In this document: in pieces, positions 10,276 to 19,849 of the stretch
Numbering within the stretch: the stretch's first letter is position 1
How the letters are laid out: each line of letters opens with the position of its first letter
Assembly (NCBI GenBank): GCA_012934845.2
Contig: WNNJ02003183.1
Location: forward strand, 1 to 64,000
Reading direction: 5' to 3'
Source of the DNA: Pomphorhynchus laevis
Taxonomy: Eukaryota; Acanthocephala; Palaeacanthocephala; Echinorhynchida; Pomphorhynchidae
Length of the DNA stretch: 64,000 nucleotides
The notes under the pieces: generated by a model
Told to the model about the DNA's origin: nothing
What the model saw: only the letters and a program-made list of their open reading frames with translations
Database searches by the model: none
Made by a program: the position numbers and the translations under genes

Positions 10276-10935
10276 GTTTCTAATGTTATATATTAAATTA
10301 AAGATAATTTTTATTTAAAATGGTTTTTATAAAATTGAAATTGACTTCAACAAAGAAATATAAGCGCAGATTTGAATATTATTCAAAATTATTACATTCT
10401 CGAATGTAAAATAACAATTTTAAAGTAGCGGATATTATGTAAATTAAAAAACGAAAGTATTTCACCAATCACCATTGTGTATGCTATGATAAAGAATAAG
10501 TCAATGTGATGTTTAGGAAAACATGCATCGTATTTTTAAGTAAATCGAAATAATTGTTTGCTATTTAATATATTTGCTTCAATTTTTTACTGCTGCGATT
10601 TAATATTTGTTTGCTTGAATGGACTTATAAAAGTAATTTTTAAGTAATATATTAACAAAATATCTTATATTTATCAACTACTCCTTTTTAGCTTTGAAGC
10701 TAAAATTTAGATATCATTTTCACCTGAGAGAAAATATCAAGAAATTAATTGAATTCAGTAATCAATCAGATTTTTTTACTGAAACTACATATTTTAAGTA
10801 TGCTTATGAACCGAGTAATAGATAATATAAAAGAATAAATACTGGAGATAATCACCAAAATTTGTTATATTTTCAGTTTCAATCTATATTCCTTAACCAA
10901 GCATATGCAAGAAGAAATTCGTTCAGCGAATAATT
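10276..10935. other. AT-rich stretch without a recognised gene
   Basis: Nothing recognised apart from low-complexity A/T runs. Confidence 0.5.
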
Positions 10936-11160
10936 AAATCAGCTAACTGAGTCTACGTATTTAATATAATTATAAAATAAACAAAACATAATAATGCTAA
11001 ATCAAAATTTAATAATTAATAATAAAATAAATAATTGTTTTTAGATTTTTTAAATATGTTAATAAGTATCTCGACTTACTAATCGAGATTAGTAAGATTT
11101 CGTTCTCTGATTCTCGACCCAGCATCGGCGCTAAATATATGTCAATGATGTATACTGGAG
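10936..11160 (+). repeat. Short interspersed repeat, copy with shortened middle
   Basis: Begins AAATCAGCTAACTGAGTCTA, the family's 5' signature. It continues as ACAAAACATAATAATGCTAA, which matches 45957-45980 almost base for base, and ends in a CTCGACCCAGCATCGG...TCAATGATGTATAC tail. Other copies are at 13532-13950, 14084-14385 and 45912-46262 (+), with partial reverse copies at 8812 and 27500-27630. There is no coding capacity. Confidence 0.75.
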
Positions 11161-11335
11161 GTAATAACGTTGGACCCTAACAGTTAAAAATGGATAAACA
11201 GACATAATAATAGTCAATGCCAACAAATACAGCAATAACAATCATAAAGCGTATTATCAACGAGTGTAAGATACCACTTTTAACAAACTCCTTTATTAAC
11301 GTTGTGAAGTGACAATTGATGAGGAAAAAATAGTA

Positions 11336-11490
11336 CAAAACTTTTAATTTGTTATCTTTGTCATTTACATTTGATAGATGCAAATGTGTACAAAAATACA
11401 TTTGCTAAATAAATAAAATTGTTAAATTAAAATATTAGTGAAATATTTTAATTATCACCACTGTATGACCACCACATACTTGAAGAACAA
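11336..11490. repeat. Duplicated blocks S1 and S2 flanking the PLE fragment
   Basis: S1 (about 11336-11408) recurs at 12112-12180. S2 (about 11397-11490, ...ATCACCACTGTATGA) recurs at 12480-12576. They bracket the GIY-YIG region, suggesting successive duplication or nested insertion. Confidence 0.8.
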
Positions 11491-11582
11491 CGTTTAGAGA
11501 AAATTGACCTATTTGAAAGAAACTCGAGATTGTCGGTCCAAGTCGTTATTGAAGGAAAGGCATTCACCGACAAAAAGTTATA

Positions 11583-11632
11583 ATTGTTACCAAAATTTCG
11601 GTTTCCTTGTGAAACCATTATTAGAACAATCT
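11583..11632 (-). ncRNA. Degraded hammerhead motif at 3' end of minus-strand PLE
   Basis: On the minus strand: ATTGTT, CTAATAA (consensus CTGANGA), one base, GGTTTC-ACAAG-GAAACC stem, GAAA, TTTT, then GGTAACAAT, which pairs back with ATTGTT. The helix II pairing is perfect and the order canonical; the core box has lost its G residues. It lies just downstream of the GIY-YIG domain, where PLE ribozymes sit. Confidence 0.5.
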
Positions 11633-11978
11633 ACAATGTAAAAAACAAAAACAGATATAAGGTACCGGCTGTTTAAGTTAGCAAGATGTGGTCATCGTTG
11701 CCATATATTGTCGGGCTGATTTGCTCTATTAAAATGGTTTCTCTAATTTTTCTCAGTCTAAAGTCGGGTTCCATTGAGAGCACTGATGGTGAATCAAAAT
11801 TTACAGAGTGCCCAGTTACGTTTGCATGGTCAGCAACATGAGATTTAGCCGTTGTGTAAATATCTGCTCTATGTTTCCGTATTCTGACCTTTAAATCTCG
11901 GGCTGTTTCGCCTATGTACAATGCATTGCAATCCAAACATGCTAATTTGTAAAATGCCATGAAGCAACTCAGAAACTT
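11633..11978 (-). mobile_element. Penelope-like element fragment with GIY-YIG endonuclease domain
   Basis: The minus strand encodes MAFYKLACLDCNALYIGETA followed by RDLKVRIRKHRADI, SHVADHANVTGHSVNFDSP and RLRKIRETILIEQISP (11673-11960). This is the PLE GIY-YIG nuclease: Y.L.C..C...YIGET..DL..R...H, then a conserved H..N..H, then R...E...I. The nuclease nicks target DNA for retroelement insertion. Only this terminal domain is present, joined to a hammerhead-like 3' end and to duplicated blocks; the reverse transcriptase is absent. The element is broken. Confidence 0.88.
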
Positions 11979-12180
11979 AAACAGGTTTTGCGCAATGATA
12001 TAGTCTCGTATGATTATTTAAATATTTTATACAGATCGTTCTACATATTGAAAGTTGTTTAAAGCACCGATACTCACTTTTTCGCACATGAAAATTTTTT
12101 CTGTACAAAACTTTTAATTTGCTATCTTTGTCATTTACATTTGATAGATGCAAATGTGTACAAAAATACATTTGCTAAAC
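11979..12180. repeat. Duplicated blocks S3 and S1'
   Basis: S3 (CAGGTTTTGCGCAATGATAT..., 11982-12050) recurs at 12581-12655. S1' (12112-12180) copies 11336-11408 with few changes. The order S1-S2-PLE-S3-S1'-SINE-S2'-S3' shows a layered mosaic. Confidence 0.78.
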
Positions 12181-12264
12181 ACTTCTCAAGAGGACGTCCC
12201 CCAAAGCAAAGGCTAAGGTTTCTTAAGCTCCTCGTCTCTCGTTTACCCAGCATAGTCCGCGCCG

Positions 12265-12365
12265 ATTGGATACTTGGGGGTGAAAGACCCCGGGTGGTTC
12301 AGTCGGAAGGTGGCGTGTTTGATCGGTTGGGGGCTCGGATCCCCTTGGATTTGAGGCCATAGTGC
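12265..12365 (+). repeat. tRNA-like SINE head
   Basis: An unusually GC-rich island. It contains an A-box-like TGGTTCAGTCGG (12295-12306) and, about 30 bp later, a B-box-like GGGCTCGGATCCCC (12331-12344), the spacing of an internal RNA polymerase III promoter. It is flanked by the split S1'/S2' duplication, as expected for an insertion. A folded cloverleaf is not clear, so I do not call a functional tRNA. Confidence 0.55.
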
Positions 12366-12479
12366 AGGGAAGAAAGAGAAGAATACGAAGAATTGGTTAA
12401 TTGTTATGGTTTACTCAATGGCTGGATATATTAACATTTATCATTATCTTGCTTGTGTTTTTTAACAAAACCTTTATTT

Positions 12480-12660
12480 ATTTACATTTGCTAAATAAAT
12501 AAAATTGTTAAATTAAAATATTAATGAAATATTTTAATTATCACCACTGTATGATTACCACATACTTGAAGACTACACAAACAGGTTTTGCGCAATGATA
12601 TAGTTTCGTATGATTATTTAAATATTTTTTATACATATCGCTTTACATATTGTATCTCTA
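12480..12660. repeat. Duplicated blocks S2' and S3'
   Basis: The second copy of 11397-11490 is followed directly by the second copy of 11982-12050. Confidence 0.8.
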
Positions 12661-13531
12661 AAATTAAAAGTTTGCCCATAGTGTTGGCTCATAACACTAA
12701 TATTGCGAATAGTCACAATTATTACGATTTTACTAAATTTACAGGCGATGATGAAACATGTTGTTATAGCTTTTACAGTTGTTGGTCTTGATTAAGTAAT
12801 CGAAAACGAATTCTGCATTGTACTTTAATTATTAGTCACGAATAATTGCATTCCACTTTAAGCTTATTATTACAAGTTAGATAAAATGTCGGAGAAACGC
12901 GAAATCAGAAGTGGAGAGCTTTCTACATTAAATCGTAATTAATATTTTTGAACTATTAATTTATATTTTTGAAGTATTAATTATGTGAATATTATTAAAG
13001 CATAGTAATTAAGTTCTTAATTAAGTTCTTGTGTATGTTCTCACGCAATTATAAAGGTTATCTATTTCGTGATGTACACGAAGAATATATTAATTGTTCT
13101 AAATGGATAGATTATACATTTAATTATACATTTATTGCTCTAAATGCATACATTTAATGTGAAAGATTGGGAGCATTTATTGAACCGAATAACAAATAGC
13201 ACAATTTGTGTTATTTGGTTCAATAAATGCTCACAACCTTCGTATCTTAAATAAATAAAAGTAGGGACTTTTACCGATATTTAATAAAAAAGGTTAAATT
13301 TAAATACATTTGAATGTATGGATTATTTTAAATACATTTAATGTATTTACATATATTTCTGTTGATATACAATCAGATAATCAATTGATACTAAACATGA
13401 ATTAAATTAACGTAACCTTAATGAATGCGACTCAGTTTTAGTTATTATTTACTAATTTCCAATACATTTATCTTGATATCCTTTAAAATATATAGATATA
13501 GATATATAGATATATATAAATATATAGTATT
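12661..13531. other. AT-rich stretch with one long hairpin
   Basis: No gene seen. Positions 13171-13232 form a hairpin with 24-bp arms (GAGCATTTATTGAACC against GGTTCAATAAATGCTC) and a 14-base loop. Confidence 0.5.
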
Positions 13532-13950
13532 AAATCATATCAGATAACTGAGTCTACGTATTTTATAAGATATAAAGATATAATATCATTATAATATTTA
13601 AAATCTTTATAAAAATAAAGATAAATAATAAATAATTATATAGGATTTTATACAATTTTTATTTATCCATTTTTTATAAACAATTGTTATAGATTTTCTC
13701 TAAAAATTTAAAATTTAAAATTGTAATTTCAAATAAAAGTCAATTTTTATGAATTGATTAATAATCTAATAATAAATTGACTAAAGGATTAGAGGTTATT
13801 AAAAGGAACTGCTATTTAATCAGGTTTCGAACTCTATTCCGCGACCCAGCATAGGGGCGGGGTCAATCGTCGATTTAATGAAATCAAGTCTAAGTAATCG
13901 ATTACATAATTCGGCTTGAGTAATACGACTTTATGCAAGTTTTTATTAGA
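13532..13950 (+). repeat. Short interspersed repeat copy
   Basis: The head is ATCAGATAACTGAGTCTACG. The tail is TTAGAGGTTATTAAAAGGAAC, then CAGGTTTCGAACTC (B-box-like) and GCGACCCAGCATAGGGGCGG. It is homologous to 45912-46262. Confidence 0.7.
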
Positions 13951-14083
13951 TTAGATAGTAAGGATGAAAAAAAATGATATTTCCCGTTATTCAGTAAATA
14001 AAGTCGTAAATAAAAATAAAGATAAATAATAAATAATAATATAAGATTTTATATAATTTATATGTATACAATGAATTAAAATG

Positions 14084-14385
14084 AATTAAATCATATAATT
14101 GAGTATACGCGTTTTATACTATATATAAATTAAAAATAGATAAATAATTATAAATAAATTTGTTTGAAAAGTTTTTATATAATTAATATCAAGTTAAAAT
14201 AAAAAATTTAAATTTAAAATAAAACTCAATTTTTATAAATTGACTAATAAATAACAGACGATGTATCAGAATAAGGATTATAGGTCATTAGGGTAACTGC
14301 TATGATATCAAGTTTTGAATTATATTAGTCAACCCAAAATAGCGCAGGGTCAAATACGTGCTAATGACGTATTTCCTCTGATGAA
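14084..14385 (+). repeat. Short interspersed repeat copy
   Basis: The head is AATCATATAATTGAGTATACG. The middle is shared with 46095-46140 (TTGACTAATAAATAACAGAC). The tail ends GCTAATGACGTATTTCCTCTGA. The next 100 bp (14421-14475) are homologous, in inverse orientation, to 46290-46350, so the element may be longer than this core. Confidence 0.72.
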
Positions 14386-14581
14386 ATTTGCTTATTTTGA
14401 TTGTCAACAAAATATAATTAAAAATAAATTTAAACTTTTAAGCGGAAAATTTTTATTGATAAATAATAAATAATATATTTTGTTTTAAGTTGATATACCT
14501 GTGTAGTCATTGCTACCAGTGAAATTTTGATGACTATTTTATTCTGCACGCTACTTTAATTCTATCTATAAGGCAAAAGCA

Positions 14582-14622
14582 GTGCAGCACATTTCAGTAT
14601 TTGTGTACCTCATCAGCTACTG
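14582..14622 (-). ncRNA. Possible hammerhead motif, low confidence
   Basis: Minus strand: GUAG, CUGAUGA, G, GUA-CACAAA-UAC, U, GAAA, UGUG, CUGC. Core boxes are perfect and GUAG can pair with CUGC. However, the base at the cleavage position would be G, which hammerheads do not accept. Confidence 0.3.
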
Positions 14623-15579
14623 ATTCAATACCTACATTTCACAATTCGGTCCCTTTAATGTTGGCTGACGATCACTCGACTCGTCTGCATTTATTGCCAA
14701 TTAGATTTCATGAATGACTCGTTTTACATTCTGCAAATATCCTTGAAATCATTTCTGATTTCAAATTAAATCAGAGTTGGTAAGGGAAGGTGCTACCTTG
14801 AATTCGAAAACTTACCGATCTATACGAAACAATGAGGTGGACCTTTTCGTTTCACGTTTGAAATGACACCTTTGTTTATCAAAAACAATCTGTTAATGCC
14901 AAGTATCATAGATGAAATTACATGTCCATTTCTCAATCACTTATAAATATTATCGAACTATGAAACGTTTTCAATATTAAATACACAATTATCGAATTGC
15001 CTTTCCCATAACATTTTAATTAAAGAATAACTGTTTTGTAACACCATGTATAATAGCTGCTAATTACATTGTCAAATCCTAATTACATTATCGATATTGA
15101 TCGATGTTCCAGATATTCTGCAATTTTAAGGCATTGACCTTGTAATCTTTATTGGAAATAGAAGAATCTGCAAATTTCTCAATGCCTTCTGATAAGCAAA
15201 TTTTAGCGACCGACGGTAAAAAGAGTCCTTTGTGTGTAACCGTATATCTTTTTTTCTATAATGCGATTATGTATTGTGGGTAAGTTCTACTTTATTTTAC
15301 TTAAAAAAATATTTTGGATATTTATTTATTAATATAATATAATCATTAGAAGGACGAATGCTTTTGAACGTAATCTGGATGAATTGCCAGATTAAGCATC
15401 TTATATTAAATATAATGATCATCAACAATGACCAACCCTACTTTTCGAAAGGTTTTCGAATTCAATTTATTAACTAGCGTTGTCAAATATTTATTATGTT
15501 CTTGTAAATATATTTTACGTTTCATTCAAGTATTTACTCCTATATAATTGAACTTTTTCAATATCGTAATTATTGATTA
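14623..15579. other. Stretch without a recognised gene
   Basis: Slightly less AT-rich than its surroundings, but no coding or RNA feature is recognised. Confidence 0.45.
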
Positions 15580-15912
15580 TTGAAATGTCGATTAATTACA
15601 AATTTGTACTATTTAATCTACATAAAATTTGTAGAGCTTTTTATGATGTTATCCGTAATATGTGAAAATGAAGATCTAACCACTGGTCATTACATTGCGA
15701 TTAAAATGGAAGTACTGAAGGGCAACATAGATTCTGCTTTTCGTGATATCACATTTCCTTTGTTTTACGACTGTCAAATCGCTTCATCCAAGTACACAGA
15801 ACTAGAAAAGGATTTGCAAGATATATTTATTTCAATAAAATCAAATGAAGCCGATCGCAGGGAAAAATCTAACATCGAAACTCGGGTTGATCAACAACAT
15901 AATGACTGCTAG
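15580..15912 (+). CDS. Unrecognised open frame, possible exon
   Basis: The open frame has ordinary amino-acid composition rather than repeat-like translation: ENEDLTTGHYIAIKMEVLKG, then NIDSAFRDITFPLFYDC and SSKYTELEKDLQDIFISIKS. It ends HNDC-stop, and the last third is charged and probably helical. I cannot place it in a family. The coding-like part starts near 15640, after an ATTTGTAG that could be a splice acceptor, so the ATG at 15583 is doubtful. It lies on the same strand as both host genes, between calcineurin B and HACD, about 0.5 kb before another such frame. It could be a piece of a third gene or decayed element sequence. Confidence 0.4.
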   Translation: MKCRLITNLYYLIYIKFVELFMMLSVICENEDLTTGHYIAIKMEVLKGNIDSAFRDITFPLFYDCQIASSKYTELEKDLQDIFISIKSNEADRREKSNIETRVDQQHNDC

Positions 15913-16079
15913 TTGTAATAGTTGATATATTTAACTGAAATCGGTATAAATATAGTCGATGTCAAATAATTATATTTGCATAAAATTGTTAGTTGATTTT
16001 TCGCTTGAAACTATAATGCTTTTTATTAAAATCAATATCATATGCTTATTATGCTTTGATATTTTCTGTTTAAATAGTT

Positions 16080-16270
16080 AAGGAATTATTGGAACTGGAT
16101 CAAAGAAAATAGGAATTTTGTTTATTAATATTTCGCTAACTTCTGTTAGCATCTTCAAATGATGAAGATGCTAACAGAAAATTACATTCTGAAGATGCTA
16201 ACAGAAGTTAGCGAAATGTTAGTAAACAAAATTCCTCTTTTCTTTGATCTAGATCCAATAATTCTTTATT
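16080..16270. repeat. Inverted-repeat element with paired hammerhead motifs (copy 2)
   Basis: Same family as 1775-1950 and better preserved: GGAATTATTGGAACTGGATC on the left and GATCTAGATCCAATAATTCT on the right. Both arms carry a GCTAAC-AGAA-GTTAGC stem with GAAA. A third partial CTGAAGA-like box (TGAAGATGCTAACAG at 16163-16177) lies in the centre. Confidence 0.7.
16186..16223 (+). ncRNA. Hammerhead ribozyme motif, minimal helix III
   Basis: AUU, CUGAAGA (16189-16195), U, GCTAAC-AGAA-GTTAGC (16197-16212), GAAA (16213-16216), UG loop, U-U, then AGU, which pairs with AUU. Predicted cleavage is after 16220. The opposite-strand partner at 16118-16162 has the same stem and GAAA, with UUGAAGA in place of CUGAAGA. 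Confidence 0.65.
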
Positions 16271-16429
16271 AATAATGGATTATTATAAACTATTTAAAAG
16301 AATAATTATGTATTCTTCATAAGAGATAAATACAGTTCCAGTTAAGATATTCACAAGCATCAAATATGGATTTGCATATGGATATTATAGCTGAGAAAAA
16401 CCGAAAATTTACGAATCAATATTAGCTGA

Positions 16430-16798
16430 GCAATCAATATTTTATCTGATCAACCCGAGGAATCGATTGAACAACAATTCTGTCACCTTAAGGATAATAT
16501 ACAATTGTCTTTATTCAATGGATATGTACCAATAATGAAAATAAAGGAATACCTTCTTAAGTTAATTTCATTAGGTGCACGCGGTAACTATCCAGAGTAC
16601 ATCATCCAATTGCTATTTACCTTGGCTAGATACACTTATGATAATTCCGAATTCGATGAAGAAGTTCTACAATTGTTCAGTGAAACGTTGCTCTATTTTG
16701 GTAAAGGAGAAGCTATTCTAAGCACTTGTATTGCGAAACTTGTAAACGAGATGAAAACTTCTAGCCCTAATGAACACATTAGACTATTGTGGACATAA
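16430..16798 (+). CDS. Unrecognised open frame, possible terminal exon
   Basis: The frame, open from 16430, reads SDQPEESIEQQFCHLKDNIQ, then FNGYVPIMKIKEYLLKLISL, YPEYIIQLLFTLARYTYDNS and FDEEVLQLFSETLLYFGKGE, ending IRLLWT-stop. It looks like an amphipathic helical-repeat protein and is more gene-like than most frames here. I do not recognise the family. No clear acceptor was fixed; the upstream stop is at 16427-16429. Together with 15580-15912, and separated from it by the ribozyme-bearing inverted repeat, it may be the remains of one gene. Confidence 0.45.
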   Translation, partial: AINILSDQPEESIEQQFCHLKDNIQLSLFNGYVPIMKIKEYLLKLISLGARGNYPEYIIQLLFTLARYTYDNSEFDEEVLQLFSETLLYFGKGEAILSTCIAKLVNEMKTSSPNEHIRLLWT

Positions 16799-18394
16799 AA
16801 ATGTACTTTTTTAATTTCTCAAAAATTAATTTTCAAGATTTACACTTGTTTGCAAATAAGTTCAGATCATATCGTATGTCTGTAAAAAATCAACATTAAC
16901 TTTTAACGTTATTTTAAGACATTTTAGTTGCATTCATTTTTTACTTAATATTTTATATAAATATTTAATATTTGATTAATATTAATTTACTATGAAAGAA
17001 TAATACATTGTTGTATATTATTGTATATATTATTCACGATTATATATATTATTGTGAAATAATTAATATATTTTATTAATATTTTATATATTTGCCACGT
17101 GAATAGTAAAAATCCGTTGTTATTATTCATATAACGTAATAAATTATTGAATATGACTTTGCGAAGTTTAGAACAATTGTTTTTGATAAGTAATTGTCAT
17201 TATTACTTAAAAGCAAACTTAATACAATGAAAGTAGACATTATTTTCTCTTTTATAAAGAGAAATTTTAGTTTTTCGAAACACTAAAACGAATCAAAATG
17301 GTTTCGATAATAATCAAGCATGTATTACCGTTTTATGTCCCAAACGTAGAAAGCAGCACTAATTTTGAACCACACTAATTTTAAAGTAAAGTTACCACAA
17401 TTCTAATTGAACGTTAGAATTTTCAAAAATGCCGGATTAAAATTTCATAATGATCGTGTTCAACGTGACTAACGTTTACGATGTACTTCAATTTAAGGTA
17501 AATTCCTTTAATATTAGAACAACTTTCTTTTTAACAAATTTATAGGGAATATGTGTGGTAATGATGTCTCTGATTTTTTAGTTTATAATTAATTATGCTT
17601 TATGTCTACTCGTTATCTACATGGATGGTATCATTAATACCATGATATATATAGTTGGCATTAAAAATTAGATATTTAATGTAAATGAATCGTGTTCGCC
17701 TTATCGACAAAGCATATGAAATCTATTTTTCTCATAATTTTTGAGATTCATCCAAATATTTGTTATTCTTATTCATCAATTCAAGAGAACATTATCATCG
17801 GTGCTTGTAATTCTTAAAAATATAGTATCTTTATACAAAATATAATGATACTATATACTAATATTATTAAAGAAAGGTTCACAAAAATTGGAATTGCTCT
17901 AGCAATGTCGATTTCACAATGTTTCCGAGCACCGCGGTTCAAACTCAATGCACCTGTACATTCGATCGTAGATATTGAAATGCAAATCGCACAATGATAT
18001 TTTTCTTCAAATTAATATAAATCAAATTAATATATTAACATTATTAATATTGTATTCATTTGCAAGTAACCAATGTATTAAATATTGTATTAAATAATGA
18101 TATTCCAATTAAAAAAGGTTTACTTGCAGATCTAAATTATTTTCGTACAATTGTAATTTTAAGTTTCACGCATAAATGTTCTCATCATTGTGAAACATCA
18201 TTGTTCTCATCATTGTTTTCAGTGTCAAATCGCCTTATTAAATAAGCTGATAAAATTTTATATTAATGTTAATATTAATTAATATTAATATTAAATTAAT
18301 ATTAATTTACTGTGAAAGAATAATACATATTCACGATTATATATATTATTGTAAATGAATTAATAATAAATGAATAGTAAATGATTTTTGCAAT
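16799..18394. other. AT-rich stretch without a recognised gene
   Basis: Nothing recognised. AT-rich tracts around 16930-17100 recur in altered form at 18250-18370 (ACTATGAAAGAATAATACAT against ACTGTGAAAGAATAATACAT), so a local duplication is likely. Confidence 0.45.
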
Positions 18395-19540
18395 AATACA
18401 GCTTTAGACTAAGAAAATTTATTAGTAGTGCACTGTCAAAAACTAGGAAAATCGTTAAATCATTGTCTGAAGGACGACGAATCCACGCAATTTTCGTAGA
18501 TATTTCCAAATATTTTGATAGCATTAACCAAGAAATGCTAATGCATAAATTGAGGATAATATAGACATAAAATAGCAATTGTACTGATGTAATATCTAGT
18601 AGAATCTCCCTGGAGTACTCCAGGGAGATCCGCTGAGACCATTATTATTTTTACTTAATGTAGATCTTTTAGATCTACATTAAGATCGTTCGGATTTCCA
18701 TGTCAAAAAACTTCTTTACGCTGACGATTTGCTTATAATGACCGACACAAGTCAATCATCTCAAGCATGTCTAATACTTCTCAACATTATTGCGACTTGA
18801 ATATACTGATCGTAAATACATCAAAGACTGAGGCCATAAAATGTTGTAAAGTAGGTAGATTAGCAAATGCAAACAATATTATCCCATTTTGCAATCAATA
18901 TATCTATTTAAGTGTCACAATGACCTCTCGTTGTTTTTGGGAAGCACATTGAGGAGAAACTATGTAAATCCATAACTTCTGTCTCCTTTGCTAAAAACGT
19001 TGTCTTTCGGTAGAGCCCTAAAATATTTTAACACAACGTTGCTCGCTTCACTATCATGTGCTTTAAATGTATATTGAACGGAGTATCTCAATCGTGCAAA
19101 TTTTAAAACGATAAATAGATTTAAGTGGATTTTGATCAAGTCTATTTGAGAAGTTTCTTACAAGATACACAATTCCACTAAGCTAATCTTACAGCTAATT
19201 GCGTACTATGTGAATATCTGCTAGATATAATTAATCTTACTGTGAATTCTCAAAACGCTTGATATTTATATAAATAAAGGATTTCTTAAATAAGTTGGAA
19301 AACAAGATGAAAAGATAGTTGAAAACATTATTCTGAGTTTTTCAGTGATTCTTCAGTCTTTCCTATCCTGTGGTAGAATCAGCTCCGGCAAGTTTACACC
19401 ATCACGTCACTCGCGTTTGTGCCACCAAATAACTGCCACACACCTAAAGTCCCACTCGCAGGACACAACGGTCGGTAAACTCGACATGAGGGGCGAAATA
19501 AATCTTGATATTTCTGTTGAAAACGTTCTCTTATGAATAA
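18395..19540 (+). mobile_element. LINE fragment, reverse transcriptase
   Basis: Reads RRIHAIFVDISKYFDSINQE (RT motif A, FVD...FDS), GVLQGDPLRPLLFLLNVDLL (motif B) and KKLLYADDLLIMTDTSQSSQ (catalytic YADD). These are followed by YCDLNILIVNTSKTEAIKCC and a HIEEKLCKSITSVSFAKNVV stretch. This is the typical order for a non-LTR retrotransposon. The 5' part is absent, and stops interrupt the thumb region. Two perfect palindromes (18605-18628 and 18654-18684) interrupt the motif B region. Confidence 0.85.
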
Positions 19541-19849
19541 AACGAATATAGAGTTTACCTGTTAAACAAACTTCGCAACTTGTAACTTCCTCTTAGTTAA
19601 ATACTCTGGGCATGTGCCAGGGCCCACATCGTTCTCTTCAGATCCTTCTTGAAATGATTCAAGTCTGATTCAGAGGTCTATTTAACTGTAATTGTTAATC
19701 CTATGTATCTTACTCGACGTGTAAAGGAAGAGAGTTGTTGATTAGGCAAAATGGAGGAGATAGTAGATATTACTAGTTTATTCAGATTTTTTATAGTTGC
19801 AGGACACTATTAAAGGAAACCATATGCGTCTTGGAGAGGTTAAGAAGTA

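Noticed and set aside
12265-12365. Functional tRNA gene
   Set aside because: A- and B-box-like words are present but a full cloverleaf with acceptor stem could not be drawn; treated as SINE head.
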